64,000 nucleotides of DNA from Desulfovibrio sp. JC022 (GCF_010470665.1 NZ_VOPZ01000001.1:186001-250000); one strand, 5' to 3'. Numbered from the stretch's first letter, positions 1 through 9,531 are shown. Notes: a model not told the origin generated them from the letters alone. Numbers and translations are program-made.

Positions 1-324
1 GTTGATATCCAAGTGCATGGAATATTTTCCCTTTTTAGCTATTTTGTAACCTTTATCAATATATGCAGCTTCAATGGTTTTGCGCAGAGCTTTGATGTTT
101 ATCGCCGGATCGCCGGAAGTGTTGCGAATGGTCAGCTTTAAGACCGGGGTATCAAACTGGGACGGGTCGATAACAAAATTGCTGTTGGTCACGGAGCCAT
201 AGAGGAGTCCGGTCTTTTGATCGCGAACCATACCCATGCGTTGCTTGCTGCGGCAGCCGGTCATGAGTACCAGAGCCATGATCATTGCCACTGACATGAT
301 GAGGATAATTCGTTTTTTATTCAA
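1..324 (-). CDS. TraT-like outer-membrane lipoprotein (partial)
   Basis: The reading frame runs off the left edge of the window, so the C-terminus is missing. Translation from a TTG at 324 gives a lipoprotein signal peptide with a lipobox (LMTGC) at about residues 21-25. It is followed by a segment resembling plasmid TraT complement-resistance/surface-exclusion lipoproteins: LKLTIRNTSGDPAINIKALR, then a helix and a KGYKI strand. AAGGAG lies 8 bases upstream of the TTG, which supports this start. The gene follows the protease gene by only 11 bases on the same strand, so the two are probably co-transcribed. TraT proteins sit in the outer membrane. In a chromosomal Desulfovibrio-type setting the role is unknown, and surface exclusion should not be assumed. 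Family assignment is by eye and fairly confident. Confidence 0.62.
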   Translation of the reverse strand, partial: MNKKRIILIMSVAMIMALVLMTGCRSKQRMGMVRDQKTGLLYGSVTNSNFVIDPSQFDTPVLKLTIRNTSGDPAINIKALRKTIEAAYIDKGYKIAKKGKYSMHLDIN

Positions 325-335
325 TTCAAGGCTCC

Positions 336-2357
336 TTATTTGCGGTATTTAATGCCGTATTGTTTCAAAAAATTTATTATTTCAGAGTAATGTACAGCGA
401 AAGCTAGATTGTCGACATCCTGGTCAATTCTTTTCCAAGTGTTAACACCGACTACTTTGTTTTTGTAAAATAACGGACCGCCGGAGTTGCCTTTGTTAAT
501 AGCTGTATCAGTTTGGATGTAGCGAACTTTGACGCGGCGAGAGGGCAGATTTTTAGTCAGCATGTTCCGGTAAGCCCCGAAAACACCTCTGGTTATAGTG
601 AAAGGAAACCCTTTTGGGTGACCGATAGCTTCAAGAGTTACACCGCTGGGTAGTTTGTTTTTGGTGTAAAAGCGTACAGGTTTGCCGTGAGCATTGATTT
701 TGACCAGAGCGAGGTCTCGATACAGATCTACAGCCATAACTTTGCCGAAGGCTTCCATGTTGTTATGCAGTTTAATTTCTACAAGATCATGCCCCTCGAC
801 AACATGATGATTGGTCAGAATAATGTTGTCGGTTACAAAAAAGCCGCTTCCAAGACTCCAAGCATCCGGCCCTAAAACCATAACAGTGGAATCAAAGCGC
901 GGATCATTTCCAGTATCGGAATCGTATTCATCGCTATAGAATTCTGCCAAAGCCTTGTTGCGATTATTGAGTATCGTGTTTTGAACCCGGGCCATGCTGC
1001 GGTACTTTTTGTCTTTTTCTTCGTGATCCAGATAAAAGTTGAGCATGTCGGAAAGACGTACCGGGACAGCTTGCTTTTCCCAATTACGCACTTCTTTTTC
1101 TGTATTGAAGCGGTTTTTATGGGCGTTCGTGTCCGGATCATCCGGCTGGATACCGTAGGCTACTTTGAAATTTCTTTCCTTAACAATATCAAAAAAGTCA
1201 GTGAAGTAGGTGCGGGACTTGCGGTCGATTATCACATATTGCACCGAAGCGACTTTAGTTGTCCGCAGCGGTACAACCCGGAAGCTGTAATTAACGTAGA
1301 TGGGCTTATCTATTACTTTTGGAATGTTAGTGGCGTTGGCTACGGCTTCGTTGTATTTTTTTTCCTCAATTGCCGCCATGTGTGCAGCAGAAGTTATATC
1401 GTTTGCTCCGAACCAGCCCAGAATGTGGGAGTTGTTGCGTTCGTTAAGCTCTTGCCGTTTCAGTTTCAATTGCTCCAGTCGTAGCTGGGCTTGATCGTAA
1501 GCATGGTTGTAGCCTTCCTGATATCCAGTGATCCATTTGCTGCGGTATGATTTGGGACGAAAAGTTTTGCGATCAATTTTGGATACCACTTCGTTGATGA
1601 GGATGACCACGTCTGCGTCTTTGGCGGTCTTGGAGTTGAACATGTGGGTCTTGGCCAGTGTTTCGGTTTCCATGGGCAGGTCCACATCAAATCCTAAGCC
1701 GAACTCAATGCCGTGTTCTTTCATCAAGGTTTTACTGGTCACGCGTACAAAAGCGATCTTGCAGTCCGGCACTTCGGTGACCGGGAAACCGCGTTTTTGG
1801 GCTTCCTTCATGGTTTTGATGACCGTACGGAAAGATGGCTTTTTGCCATTGGCTTCCTTTTTGAGCAGGTCGCGGAAGTAATTGCCTTCCAGATTACGCA
1901 GGGTTTTCGCCGGGATAACGTCGCCGTACTCTTTGATCATGTGCGGTACGCCGTTTCCATGTGCGGAACCTACAGTGCGCTCAAGCAGAGCGGCTTGCGA
2001 TTTGAGAAATTTCTTCTCATCCAGCTGTACGGGGTAGATGGAAAAAAAATTCGGTCCGGTTTTCAGTGGATATTTCTTAAACTGGGCTAACGCATTGGCC
2101 CTGATTTTAGATTCTTTTTCGTGAAATTTCTTTTTCAACTTGGACAGCTTGGGGGGAGTCTGGCCCAGATCACTTAAGATTGTGCTGGATTCGATTTCCT
2201 CAATGAGGTCACGGGCATTGTCGAGTTTTAGGCGGATCAGGGTCCACTTGCCGGATTTTTCAGGCCAGTGGATGGAAAGGATATTTGTGGTGGCTGCGGA
2301 AATTTTGGGGCGATAACGGTTTTTTAGATTGGAAGCTGCTTTGGTGATTTCTTCCAT
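336..2357 (-). CDS. Trypsin-like serine protease, C-terminal part of a frameshifted lipoprotein
   Basis: The C-terminal third (about residues 490-665) is a trypsin/DegP-like protease domain. It has the catalytic triad in order: His in LTNHHVV, Asp in DLYRDLALVKI and Ser in GNSGGPL. The N-terminal 480 residues are charged and contain a long helical, coiled-coil-like stretch (KLKRQELNERN region); I do not recognise a family there. The frame is open upstream of this ATG for about 20 more codons. These fit onto the lipoprotein N-terminus encoded in another frame at 2411-2572, so the intact product was probably an exported, lipid-anchored protease of about 720 residues. The TraT-like gene follows 11 bases downstream. 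If the frameshift is real, this fragment has no export signal. Confidence 0.7.
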   Translation of the reverse strand: MEEITKAASNLKNRYRPKISAATTNILSIHWPEKSGKWTLIRLKLDNARDLIEEIESSTILSDLGQTPPKLSKLKKKFHEKESKIRANALAQFKKYPLKTGPNFFSIYPVQLDEKKFLKSQAALLERTVGSAHGNGVPHMIKEYGDVIPAKTLRNLEGNYFRDLLKKEANGKKPSFRTVIKTMKEAQKRGFPVTEVPDCKIAFVRVTSKTLMKEHGIEFGLGFDVDLPMETETLAKTHMFNSKTAKDADVVILINEVVSKIDRKTFRPKSYRSKWITGYQEGYNHAYDQAQLRLEQLKLKRQELNERNNSHILGWFGANDITSAAHMAAIEEKKYNEAVANATNIPKVIDKPIYVNYSFRVVPLRTTKVASVQYVIIDRKSRTYFTDFFDIVKERNFKVAYGIQPDDPDTNAHKNRFNTEKEVRNWEKQAVPVRLSDMLNFYLDHEEKDKKYRSMARVQNTILNNRNKALAEFYSDEYDSDTGNDPRFDSTVMVLGPDAWSLGSGFFVTDNIILTNHHVVEGHDLVEIKLHNNMEAFGKVMAVDLYRDLALVKINAHGKPVRFYTKNKLPSGVTLEAIGHPKGFPFTITRGVFGAYRNMLTKNLPSRRVKVRYIQTDTAINKGNSGGPLFYKNKVVGVNTWKRIDQDVDNLAFAVHYSEIINFLKQYGIKYRK

Positions 2358-2572
2358 GGCTTCCGGATTTTCAAGGAAATAATTCCGGTTATCGAGCCAG
2401 ATCTTTTCAGCTTCGGAAATTTATTGCGGTCCAGTGCCTGAGAAAATTTATCCTCGGGATCGGAGGAAATTACAGTTTCTTTGATATTTGTTTTTATAGA
2501 TCGCGCTGCTCTGCATCCGCATATTGTAATAAGCAGGATTAACAGGCCCACGCCTACGATTTTTCTATTCAA
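2324..2572 (-). pseudogene. N-terminal lipoprotein fragment of the frameshifted protease
   Basis: Translation from a TTG at 2572, with GGGGAGG 6 bases upstream, gives a classic lipoprotein signal: Met-Asn-Arg-Lys, a hydrophobic stretch, then ITICGC at residues 15-20. The meaningful part ends near codon 51 at the AAATTT run (plus-strand 2417-2422). Beyond this the frame soon turns into basic nonsense and stops at 2324. Shifting by -1 at that run joins it to ISEAEKIWLDNRNYFLENPE and then the protease frame at 336-2357. The break is therefore one missing base, either a true mutation or a sequencing error. No canonical -1 slippery heptamer in the right phase is present. Confidence 0.6.
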
Positions 2573-2663
2573 CGTATTCCTCCCCGGAAAAGCGTTTCCG
2601 CTTCATTTTGTCCTGAGAGGTGGTATCATAATAGCTTGTGCTATATCAAGAAGAACTAAGGGG

Positions 2664-5600
2664 CTACGAATCTTTGTTTATGGATGCGGTCATCCGTTCA
2701 TGCAACCTTCTGGCTTGCAGGCAGAAAGCTTCCAAGCGGGCCTCAATGAGCTGAGGAAAGGGATTACCATCTGTTTCAATGGCTAAGAAGGGTAGTCGTG
2801 AGTCTGTCTCAAGTACTGAAGTTGCTTTTCTGCCGGCTGATCCGGCCCGGAATTTTTCATTGAGTACTGCCTCGGCCACCCGCGAGGGCATGCATCCGAA
2901 GGGACCGATGGAGATAACCCCGCAGGAGGGGGACATTATCTCATGCAAAGATGTGCCAACGGTGAGGATTGCTTCCCCGGTAAGTTGTTCAGAAATATGC
3001 GGTTTACCGTGGCTGACCACTTCGCGCACGTTTGGTCCGGGATAGAAGAGCATGCCGCTTTTCCCAAGAATATGGCGGATGCGTCGTTCAAAATATGATT
3101 TCACACCCTGTGTGATCAGGGTTTTGAGTTCGGCCTTGCCCTCAATGCTTTTGCGGTTCAGCCAGTCAGTGTATTTCATCCATTCCAGCACCGGGGCTAC
3201 TCGTACAATAAAGCCCTGCTCAGTCAATTTTTCCGGCAGGCTGCGCCGAGCCAGCGGATCATGGCGCACGTATATTTCACCCAGCAGGGAAATGACCGGG
3301 TATTCCTGAACTGGTTTTGCCAGTTTGATTTTGGAAAGAGCATTTGCCGCTTTGCGCAAGGCTTTGGAGAATTCCTTCCAGCTTTTCATTGCACCCAGCA
3401 GGTCTTGGCGGACTTCCCAGAAAAGTTTTAGGGCAGCATCTTTATCCACTGCAGCAGTTGCGATGGTGGCGTGGATGTCCTCAAGAATGGACCCGGTAAC
3501 AATGCCCTGCCACATGCCGAGAGTCACCCCGGTGCTGAGGCCTCCGTAGCCGTCAGTTGAGCTGGGGGCGAAGATGGCCAGATCCGGGATTTCCAGCCGT
3601 TCGATGAGGTCATTCATGAACACTGAATATTGCCCGAAGCGGCAGGGGCCTTTGGCCTTGGGCATCAGAAAGAGGGTCAGTTCATCTTCTGCTCGATTTT
3701 CCAGATATTCCAGCAAAGCCCCGGCAGTCAGTTGCAGGGGCAGACATTCCTTGCAGGATGAATTGTTGCGGCCCATTTTCAGGGCGGCTTCGTCGGCATG
3801 GGGCAGCACTTTGTAGCGAATGTTGTCCCGTTGCATGGATGCAGCTAAAAAGTCTGTGCTGATCTCGCCAAGGCTGGGGATAAGCAGGGTTACTTTCGGA
3901 TCGTTTACCGCATGCCATTCGCCCTTGGAATCGGTTATCCCGGTAATTCCGTCTTGCGCTTCACAACGTGCAGGGCGGAATGGATCTTCTGTTGATTTCT
4001 GTGGTGCTTCCAAGCGTTTAAAACCGTCCACAATATCAAGAAATGCTTCAATGCGGGTTTCAATTCCGGCATCAGCAGTGTGGCTGTCCAGTTCAAGAGT
4101 CAGTGAGGGCTTACGGCCCATGACTTTGCGGAAATGGCCTAGCAGAAAGGAATCCGGTCCGCAGGAAAAATTAGTAATGTAGGTGCCGAATAGCTTGGGA
4201 TGTGCAGCTACCCGTTTTGCGGCGTCCATGATCTGTTCCCCGGTGGCCCAGTACATATTTAGCTCTTCACCACATTTTTCACTGCGAGGAAGCATGTCGC
4301 AAGGGATGATATTCACGCCGCGAGTGGCAAATTTGGCGGGGATTGATTTGTTGGCCCATGAGCTGAATGCATTATACGGCCTGCCGAAAAGAACCATGGA
4401 TTGTTTGTCGTTTTTATCCAGCCCGGACATGAACTCTTCGCCCTTGTTGCGTAGGTCGGCAAAGAATTGTTCCTGTTCGGCGATGGCTGCTTCAAGAGCG
4501 TCCAAAGCTTGTTTAAGGTCCACTTTAAGTTTGGCTGCTGTGTGGAGCAGGGCTTTGCGTAATTGCTCTTTACCTTCCTGCATGTGGATGACCGGGGCTA
4601 GCAGGGAGCGATTTTCCAGTTCCGGGAAGGCGGATTTCAGATAGTAAGGTTCTCCCTGAACCAGTACGCAGGTGCAGGAACGGTCACCGCTTTTGAGCGG
4701 CATGGAGCGTAGGTGGGGCAGGAAAATATGATTCGTCTCAAGCTTAAGCAGCTCGCCCAGCCCGCCATGGGCCAGTTCCACCGGATGGCAGAAGGGCGCA
4801 CCTTTCTGCTCGATTCCGTCAGAATCAATTTTCTCAGGCATCCTGATTCCGAAGCCCATTTTAGTGAAAAAAGTGTTGAAGAGCGGGAACCACGTATTCA
4901 TGAGCAGGGAGCGGTTCATGCCTATGACCGGCTGGCCCTCCACTGGTTCAGTTAAATCGCGGAAGACCCGTTTTTCCCGCCAGAGCACGAGGTCTTCTTC
5001 CGGCTTGGCGTCCTTGGCTACTTTGGAATTATCAAAGCGGTTGCAGATACCGCCAAACGGGAAGGTCTTCCCTTTCACTTCAATGCGGGCAATGGAACAG
5101 CCGAGGTCGCAATCTCTTCCGGCCCCGTTGCAGATGAAGGGAGATTTGTAAGTGACTTCGCGTTTGGCTAGTTCGGCGGGGTTGAAGTTTCCGCTGGCAA
5201 TGCTGCCCAGTTCGGCCCGTTTTGCCGCTTCAAGAGCTACTCCGAAGGCTCCGGTAAGTCCCGGATGGGGAGGAACAATGATTTCCTGTCCGGTTAACGC
5301 AGCCATGGCGGTGGGCACGGCCTTGTTATAGCAGACACCGCCCTGCATGAAAATTTTCTGCCCGACAGTGCGGTTGCCTTTAACCCGGTTGGAGTAGTTG
5401 ATACAGATGGAGTAGACCAGACCGGCAACCATATCCTCGAGCGGAACACCCTCTTGCGCCGCAAGCTTGAGATCAGATCCAATGAAAGCCGCGCACTGGT
5501 CATTGAAGTTGGGCGGATTCTGTCCTTTAAAGGCCACCCCGGCAATGTCGGTTACATCAATGCCCAAAGTTTCTTTGGCACTTTCTTCCAGAAATGATCC

Positions 5601-6941
5601 GGTTCCGGCACTGCATGCTTCGTTCATGGCGTAGTCGCAGGGCACTGAGTTTTTTAGCCATGTATATTTGGCATCCTGCCCGCCGATTTCGAAAATTGTG
5701 TCCACCTCTGGATCGTAATGCACAGCAGCAGTGGCGTGGGCGGTGATCTCATTGATGATTCCGTCAGTTCCCGCATGCAGTCCGGCAATGTTGCGGCCTG
5801 ATCCCGTTACGCCCATTACTTCGGCTGTGGTTCCGGCAGGCACTTGTGCAGCCAGATTTGCATATACCTTGCGCGAGGCCCCGATGGGATCGCCGTCCGT
5901 GCGCAGGTAGCATGAACCTATAATTTCGGTCCTCTCCAGATCAAGCAGCACGCCTTTAGTTGTGGTTGAGCCTACATCAAGACCTATGGCCAGCTTGTTT
6001 CCGGGGATGAATTCAGCCTGTGTACTCTCATGAAATTTTACGGAATCAGTGAAGTTTTTAAGCGGTGGCAAAAAGGTGAATGCGGTATCACCGCTATGAA
6101 TGAGAGAGTTGCAATCTTCAGGCAGCAGGTTGCCGTTCTCGGAAGCCCAGATTGCCGCGCCAAGAGCCTCAAAGCAGTGCCCGTGTTCCGGCAGCAGCAG
6201 GTCCGGGATTTCCCGGCGCAGTTCATTGACCATGAATTTGTTCTGTGAACAATTACCGATCAGGGCTACTTTTTTCGAAGGCAGTTTGCGGAGCAGTTCA
6301 ATGCATTTTCCAGCCATCATGCGGGCCAGTCCTGCAACTACAGCTTCCTTTTCCACTCCCTTGTTCAGGGCGTGGGTGCAATCGCTTTTGCAGAATACCG
6401 AACAGCGCCCGGAAACCTTATGCGGTTCACTCATTTCCATGGTGGACATGTCATCTATGTTCAGGCCCATGCGTCCCAATTGCTGGACAAGAAATTCTCC
6501 GGTACCGGATGCGCATTTATTACCGGTGTGCACGGTTTCCACCTTACCGTCGGCATCAAGCAGGTAGGCCATGAAGGTTTCGCCGCCTGCGCTGAGCACT
6601 GTGCGGTAACCATCTTCTATGAACTTTTGATATGTAAGGGCAGTCTCAAGGGCCTGCGGTTCGGAAATGGTGGGCAGGTCCAGCAGATGGCGGAATTTAC
6701 GTCCGGTTACGGCAGCCGGGATGTCTTGCGGCAATTCCAGTTCCTGTAATCCTTTAATCACGGCTTGCGCGGGATTACCTTCGTGGTTCAGTGAAATTGA
6801 TTTGAGGATTTCAATTTTGCCGTTATCGTTCCCGGTCAGGACCATGCTGACTGAGGAAGCTCCGGCGCAAATTCCCAGTGAAATTGTCATTTGATCAGTT
6901 GAGGGCTGGCTAATTTTTAAGTGCGGGTAGTTCAATTTCAA
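2664..6941 (-). CDS. Acyl-CoA dehydratase activase-like giant protein (two BcrAD/BadFG ATPase domains, DUF2229, HgdB-like)
   Basis: This 1425-residue protein begins with two ASKHA-fold ATPase domains of the 2-hydroxyacyl-CoA dehydratase activase (HgdC/BcrAD) type. The first is at about residues 19-270 and the second at about 320-580; the second contains IGLDVGSTTTKGVLLD and GGQDAKYT. Each has a Cys-Ala/Ser-x-GTG motif (NKCASGTGEF, NEACSAGTGSF) of the kind that holds the bridging [4Fe-4S] cluster. The rest matches the DUF2229 and HgdB-like dehydratase subunit architecture, with several Cys motifs (CNGAGRDCDLGC, CTCVLVQGEPYY). Such fused proteins are common in anaerobes but their substrate is unknown; ATP-driven electron transfer to a dehydratase-like centre is the family theme. 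The longest start is a TTG at 6941, which overlaps the upstream gene by 32 bases. TTG 6935 (AAGG 9 bases upstream) and ATG 6890 (immediately before ISLGIC) are alternatives. Confidence 0.85.
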   Translation of the reverse strand: MKLNYPHLKISQPSTDQMTISLGICAGASSVSMVLTGNDNGKIEILKSISLNHEGNPAQAVIKGLQELELPQDIPAAVTGRKFRHLLDLPTISEPQALETALTYQKFIEDGYRTVLSAGGETFMAYLLDADGKVETVHTGNKCASGTGEFLVQQLGRMGLNIDDMSTMEMSEPHKVSGRCSVFCKSDCTHALNKGVEKEAVVAGLARMMAGKCIELLRKLPSKKVALIGNCSQNKFMVNELRREIPDLLLPEHGHCFEALGAAIWASENGNLLPEDCNSLIHSGDTAFTFLPPLKNFTDSVKFHESTQAEFIPGNKLAIGLDVGSTTTKGVLLDLERTEIIGSCYLRTDGDPIGASRKVYANLAAQVPAGTTAEVMGVTGSGRNIAGLHAGTDGIINEITAHATAAVHYDPEVDTIFEIGGQDAKYTWLKNSVPCDYAMNEACSAGTGSFLEESAKETLGIDVTDIAGVAFKGQNPPNFNDQCAAFIGSDLKLAAQEGVPLEDMVAGLVYSICINYSNRVKGNRTVGQKIFMQGGVCYNKAVPTAMAALTGQEIIVPPHPGLTGAFGVALEAAKRAELGSIASGNFNPAELAKREVTYKSPFICNGAGRDCDLGCSIARIEVKGKTFPFGGICNRFDNSKVAKDAKPEEDLVLWREKRVFRDLTEPVEGQPVIGMNRSLLMNTWFPLFNTFFTKMGFGIRMPEKIDSDGIEQKGAPFCHPVELAHGGLGELLKLETNHIFLPHLRSMPLKSGDRSCTCVLVQGEPYYLKSAFPELENRSLLAPVIHMQEGKEQLRKALLHTAAKLKVDLKQALDALEAAIAEQEQFFADLRNKGEEFMSGLDKNDKQSMVLFGRPYNAFSSWANKSIPAKFATRGVNIIPCDMLPRSEKCGEELNMYWATGEQIMDAAKRVAAHPKLFGTYITNFSCGPDSFLLGHFRKVMGRKPSLTLELDSHTADAGIETRIEAFLDIVDGFKRLEAPQKSTEDPFRPARCEAQDGITGITDSKGEWHAVNDPKVTLLIPSLGEISTDFLAASMQRDNIRYKVLPHADEAALKMGRNNSSCKECLPLQLTAGALLEYLENRAEDELTLFLMPKAKGPCRFGQYSVFMNDLIERLEIPDLAIFAPSSTDGYGGLSTGVTLGMWQGIVTGSILEDIHATIATAAVDKDAALKLFWEVRQDLLGAMKSWKEFSKALRKAANALSKIKLAKPVQEYPVISLLGEIYVRHDPLARRSLPEKLTEQGFIVRVAPVLEWMKYTDWLNRKSIEGKAELKTLITQGVKSYFERRIRHILGKSGMLFYPGPNVREVVSHGKPHISEQLTGEAILTVGTSLHEIMSPSCGVISIGPFGCMPSRVAEAVLNEKFRAGSAGRKATSVLETDSRLPFLAIETDGNPFPQLIEARLEAFCLQARRLHERMTASINKDS

Positions 6942-7698
6942 AAACCTTGTTCCAGAATTTTCCGGTCACGAAAAGCCGTTTTCCGGCTGCATCCCAGGCA
7001 ATGCCGTTGGCGGCTTCGGCCTTTTCCCCGGCAAGGGGGCGTAAGGAGGATATATCAAGCCAGAATTTTACTTTGCCATTTATGGGATCAATGGCTGCGA
7101 TGCGGTCTTTTTTCCAGATATTGCTGAAAATCAGGCCGTTTATATATTCAAGTTCATTGAGCCGATGGATATTGGCAATACCATCGGTGACCCGTAATCT
7201 TTTGATACGGGCGAAATCGTAGGGGTCCCTGAAGGTGATCACTGAAGAACCATTGCTCTGGTATATGAATTGTCCATCCGTGGTCAGGCCCCATCCTTGC
7301 CCTTTGTATTTGAAGAATCCTTTGCGGGCAAGAGAAGCGGAGTCATATATATAACATTTGCCCGAACGCCATGTTAGCTGGAATATTTTGTTGTTCCAGT
7401 AACAGATACCTTCACTGAAAATATTTTCATCATTTTTGACCATGGTACGCACAATGCCGCTTTCCAGCTCTATCTTACGCAGTGAGGAGCGTCCTCGCTT
7501 GCCTGTACTCTCGTATAAGTAGCCGTCGTGATAGAAAAAACCCTGCGTGAATGCCGAATCATCATGCGGGAACTGGGTAACCAGCTTGCAGCGGATAACC
7601 GGGACACCATTTGTTTTGCGGGCATAGCTTTTTAGCCCGAAAAAGTGCAATATAAAGATGGCGGTAATTAATATTAAAATTGGACGGTATTTTTGCAT
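6910..7698 (-). CDS. Glutaminyl-peptide cyclotransferase-like exported protein
   Basis: The 262-residue protein has an N-terminal hydrophobic segment (about residues 5-24) acting as a signal peptide or anchor. It is followed by a five-bladed beta-propeller fold of the plant-type glutamine cyclotransferase family (PF05096). Diagnostic stretches are HDDSAFTQGFFYHDGYLYES near residue 50, FSEGICYWNNKIFQLTW near 107, GWGLTTDG, and NELEYINGLIFSNIW near 186. Family members cyclise N-terminal Gln to pyroglutamate; the bacterial versions are periplasmic. Its last codons overlap the 5' end of the activase-like gene if that gene starts at the TTG, so the pair is probably co-transcribed. No functional link between them is evident. 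Confidence 0.82.
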   Translation of the reverse strand: MQKYRPILILITAIFILHFFGLKSYARKTNGVPVIRCKLVTQFPHDDSAFTQGFFYHDGYLYESTGKRGRSSLRKIELESGIVRTMVKNDENIFSEGICYWNNKIFQLTWRSGKCYIYDSASLARKGFFKYKGQGWGLTTDGQFIYQSNGSSVITFRDPYDFARIKRLRVTDGIANIHRLNELEYINGLIFSNIWKKDRIAAIDPINGKVKFWLDISSLRPLAGEKAEAANGIAWDAAGKRLFVTGKFWNKVFEIELPALKN

Positions 7699-7873
7699 CG
7701 GGCTGAAGCCTAGCTGATTTCTTTTTGATGTTCCAGATACAGAAAGCTTATTTTTTATTTAGTAGCTGGAACTCTAAATGGAAATGGATTAAATGCCGAT
7801 CAAGTGAGTGTAGATGAGGGGTTTGCAACAATCTCAAGCCCGACCTTTTTTTTGGTCGCCGGAGTCTAATGCA

Positions 7874-8857
7874 ATGAGTACTGGAACCTCATTATTCGAC
7901 TATACTCCTCCTGCCGATCAGGTAGTTGAAGAGGAAACCGAATTCGTAACGGTGGTGTCGTTGCGTTCGGATTCCCATAAACCAAAAGGCAAGAAATACT
8001 GGCTGGCCAGTAAGCTTGATGATGAACGTTTTGAACTGCTGCTTCTGAATGAGAACAGGGTTCCGGCAGGTGATCCTGAAATAATCAGCAGTGGAGAATT
8101 TGCAGCCCATTACTCCCTTGAGCTGGACTATTACCAGCAGCATGTGCGTCCGGCTATGGAACAGCAGGATGGGCGGCTCAGCAGGGGGGAGGCTCATCGT
8201 GAGCAGGGCGAGTTCTACAGTGCGGAGATGGAGTACGCCGACGCGCTGGCAGTGGACGAAGAGAATGTCCGCGCAACTTTCGGACTTGGTCTGACCTATC
8301 TCGAGAAAGGTGACGTGGAAAGGGCGCAGGAAGTTTTTGCAAAAGTCCTGCAACTAAAGTCCGCTTTTACTACCGAACATAAACACATGTTCAATGATTT
8401 CGGCATATCCATGCGCAAGAACGGCATGTATCGCGAAGCCCTGCAATACTACAATCGGGGTGTTGATCTCGACAGTGCCGATGAAAATCTTTTTTTCAAT
8501 ATTGCCCGCACCTATTATGAATCCGGAGACTGGGAAAATTGTTTCCGCCACCTGACCATGTGTCTTGAAAAGAATCGGGGCATTCAGGAAGCCCAGAAGT
8601 TTTGCCATTACCTGATCAAAAAAACCGAAGAAGATGAAACCATGCTTCGTGAAATGGGAGCAGGGGATAAAGGCAAGACCTTGCGCAGTGACATCCTGAA
8701 TCTGTTTCGCAAGATGCAGGTTGCAGCCGGGGTGGAGCTTGACGATGCCATTGAAAAGACACACGAAATCAGGGACCGCATGATCGCCCTTGAAGAGGAG
8801 GACATGCAGATGAAGGAAATTGAAAAAGACCTCTACAAAGTTGATGGCGATTTCTAA
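7874..8857 (+). CDS. Tetratricopeptide repeat protein
   Basis: A cytoplasmic-looking protein of about 327 residues with no signal peptide. The first ~95 residues (FVTVVSLRSDSHKPKGKKYW...) form a beta-rich region I do not recognise. From about residue 100 to 225 there are three or four TPR helices, for example AEMEYADALAVDEENVRATF, YLEKGDVERAQEVFAKVLQL, YREALQYYNRGVDLDSADEN and YYESGDWENCFRHLTMCLE. The C-terminus is acidic and helical. An in-frame ATG lies upstream at 7814, but 7874 has GGAG nine bases before it and begins a more typical N-terminus (MSTGTSLFDY). The gene ends 3 bases before the end of the convergent trkA-like gene. TPR proteins are scaffolds; no partner can be named. Confidence 0.8.
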   Translation: MSTGTSLFDYTPPADQVVEEETEFVTVVSLRSDSHKPKGKKYWLASKLDDERFELLLLNENRVPAGDPEIISSGEFAAHYSLELDYYQQHVRPAMEQQDGRLSRGEAHREQGEFYSAEMEYADALAVDEENVRATFGLGLTYLEKGDVERAQEVFAKVLQLKSAFTTEHKHMFNDFGISMRKNGMYREALQYYNRGVDLDSADENLFFNIARTYYESGDWENCFRHLTMCLEKNRGIQEAQKFCHYLIKKTEEDETMLREMGAGDKGKTLRSDILNLFRKMQVAAGVELDDAIEKTHEIRDRMIALEEEDMQMKEIEKDLYKVDGDF

Positions 8858-8860
8858 CTG

Positions 8861-9517
8861 CTAGGGCAGTTTCAGCAGATTTTCCCGCGCTCCGATCATA
8901 ATCAGCACATCATTTTCGCCCAGCGGCTTATTGGCCTTGGGCACGAAATTCAGTTCTTCAGATCCATTTTTGCGGATAGCGATGACCTGCACCTGATAAT
9001 TGTTGGTCAGGTCAAGGTCGATAAGTGTTTTTCCGGCCCAGTCCGCGGCCTCTCGTTCTTTGATCAGGATATCGTTACCCATGGAAAGGTACTCGACCAT
9101 GCCCGGTGTGGAAAGTTTATGGGCCAGCTGTTTGGCAGCAAAATGTTCCGGGAAAACAACGTAATCCACACCCATCTTGCTCAGAACTTTTTTATGCGCC
9201 ACGCTGATAGCCTTGACCCATATTTTGTTGACCCCGATTTCCTGAAGGTTGAGGACCACCAGCACGCTTGCTTCCAGCGAATCGCCAGTGGAAACCACAA
9301 CATAATTGAAATCCTGAAAGCTTAATTGCTCCAGAGTTTGGGGGTCTGTTCCATCGGCCTGAAAAACCTGTGCAAGGTATGGCTTGGCAGCCTTGACCCG
9401 TTCTTCGCTGGTGTCCACGCCCACAACGTTATGACCCAGCCTGCGCAGGTTCAAGGCCAGTTCCAGACCAAATTTACCAAGGCCGATAACGCCTACTTCT
9501 ATTTTTTTTTCTGTCAT
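8861..9517 (-). CDS. trkA: Potassium uptake regulatory subunit TrkA/KtrA (RCK domain)
   Basis: The 218 residues match the single-RCK KtrA/TrkA form. A Rossmann nucleotide-binding domain with the GLGKFGLELA motif lies at residues 11-20 and an acidic strand end (VVGVD) follows. A C-terminal TrkA_C domain begins near residue 140. The protein binds NAD(H)/ATP-type ligands on the cytoplasmic face and gates the membrane subunit encoded just upstream. That membrane subunit gene (trkH-like) ends 14 bases before this start, so the two form an operon. A GAGAGG ribosome site precedes the ATG. Its 3' end nearly touches the convergent TPR gene. Confidence 0.92.
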   Translation of the reverse strand: MTEKKIEVGVIGLGKFGLELALNLRRLGHNVVGVDTSEERVKAAKPYLAQVFQADGTDPQTLEQLSFQDFNYVVVSTGDSLEASVLVVLNLQEIGVNKIWVKAISVAHKKVLSKMGVDYVVFPEHFAAKQLAHKLSTPGMVEYLSMGNDILIKEREAADWAGKTLIDLDLTNNYQVQVIAIRKNGSEELNFVPKANKPLGENDVLIMIGARENLLKLP

Positions 9518-9531
9518 ATTTAGATGCCTCT

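Noticed and set aside
2411-2430. Programmed -1 frameshifting in the protease gene
   Set aside because: The AAATTT run is not in the phase of a canonical X-XXY-YYZ slippery heptamer, and I see no strong downstream structure. A simple indel is more likely.
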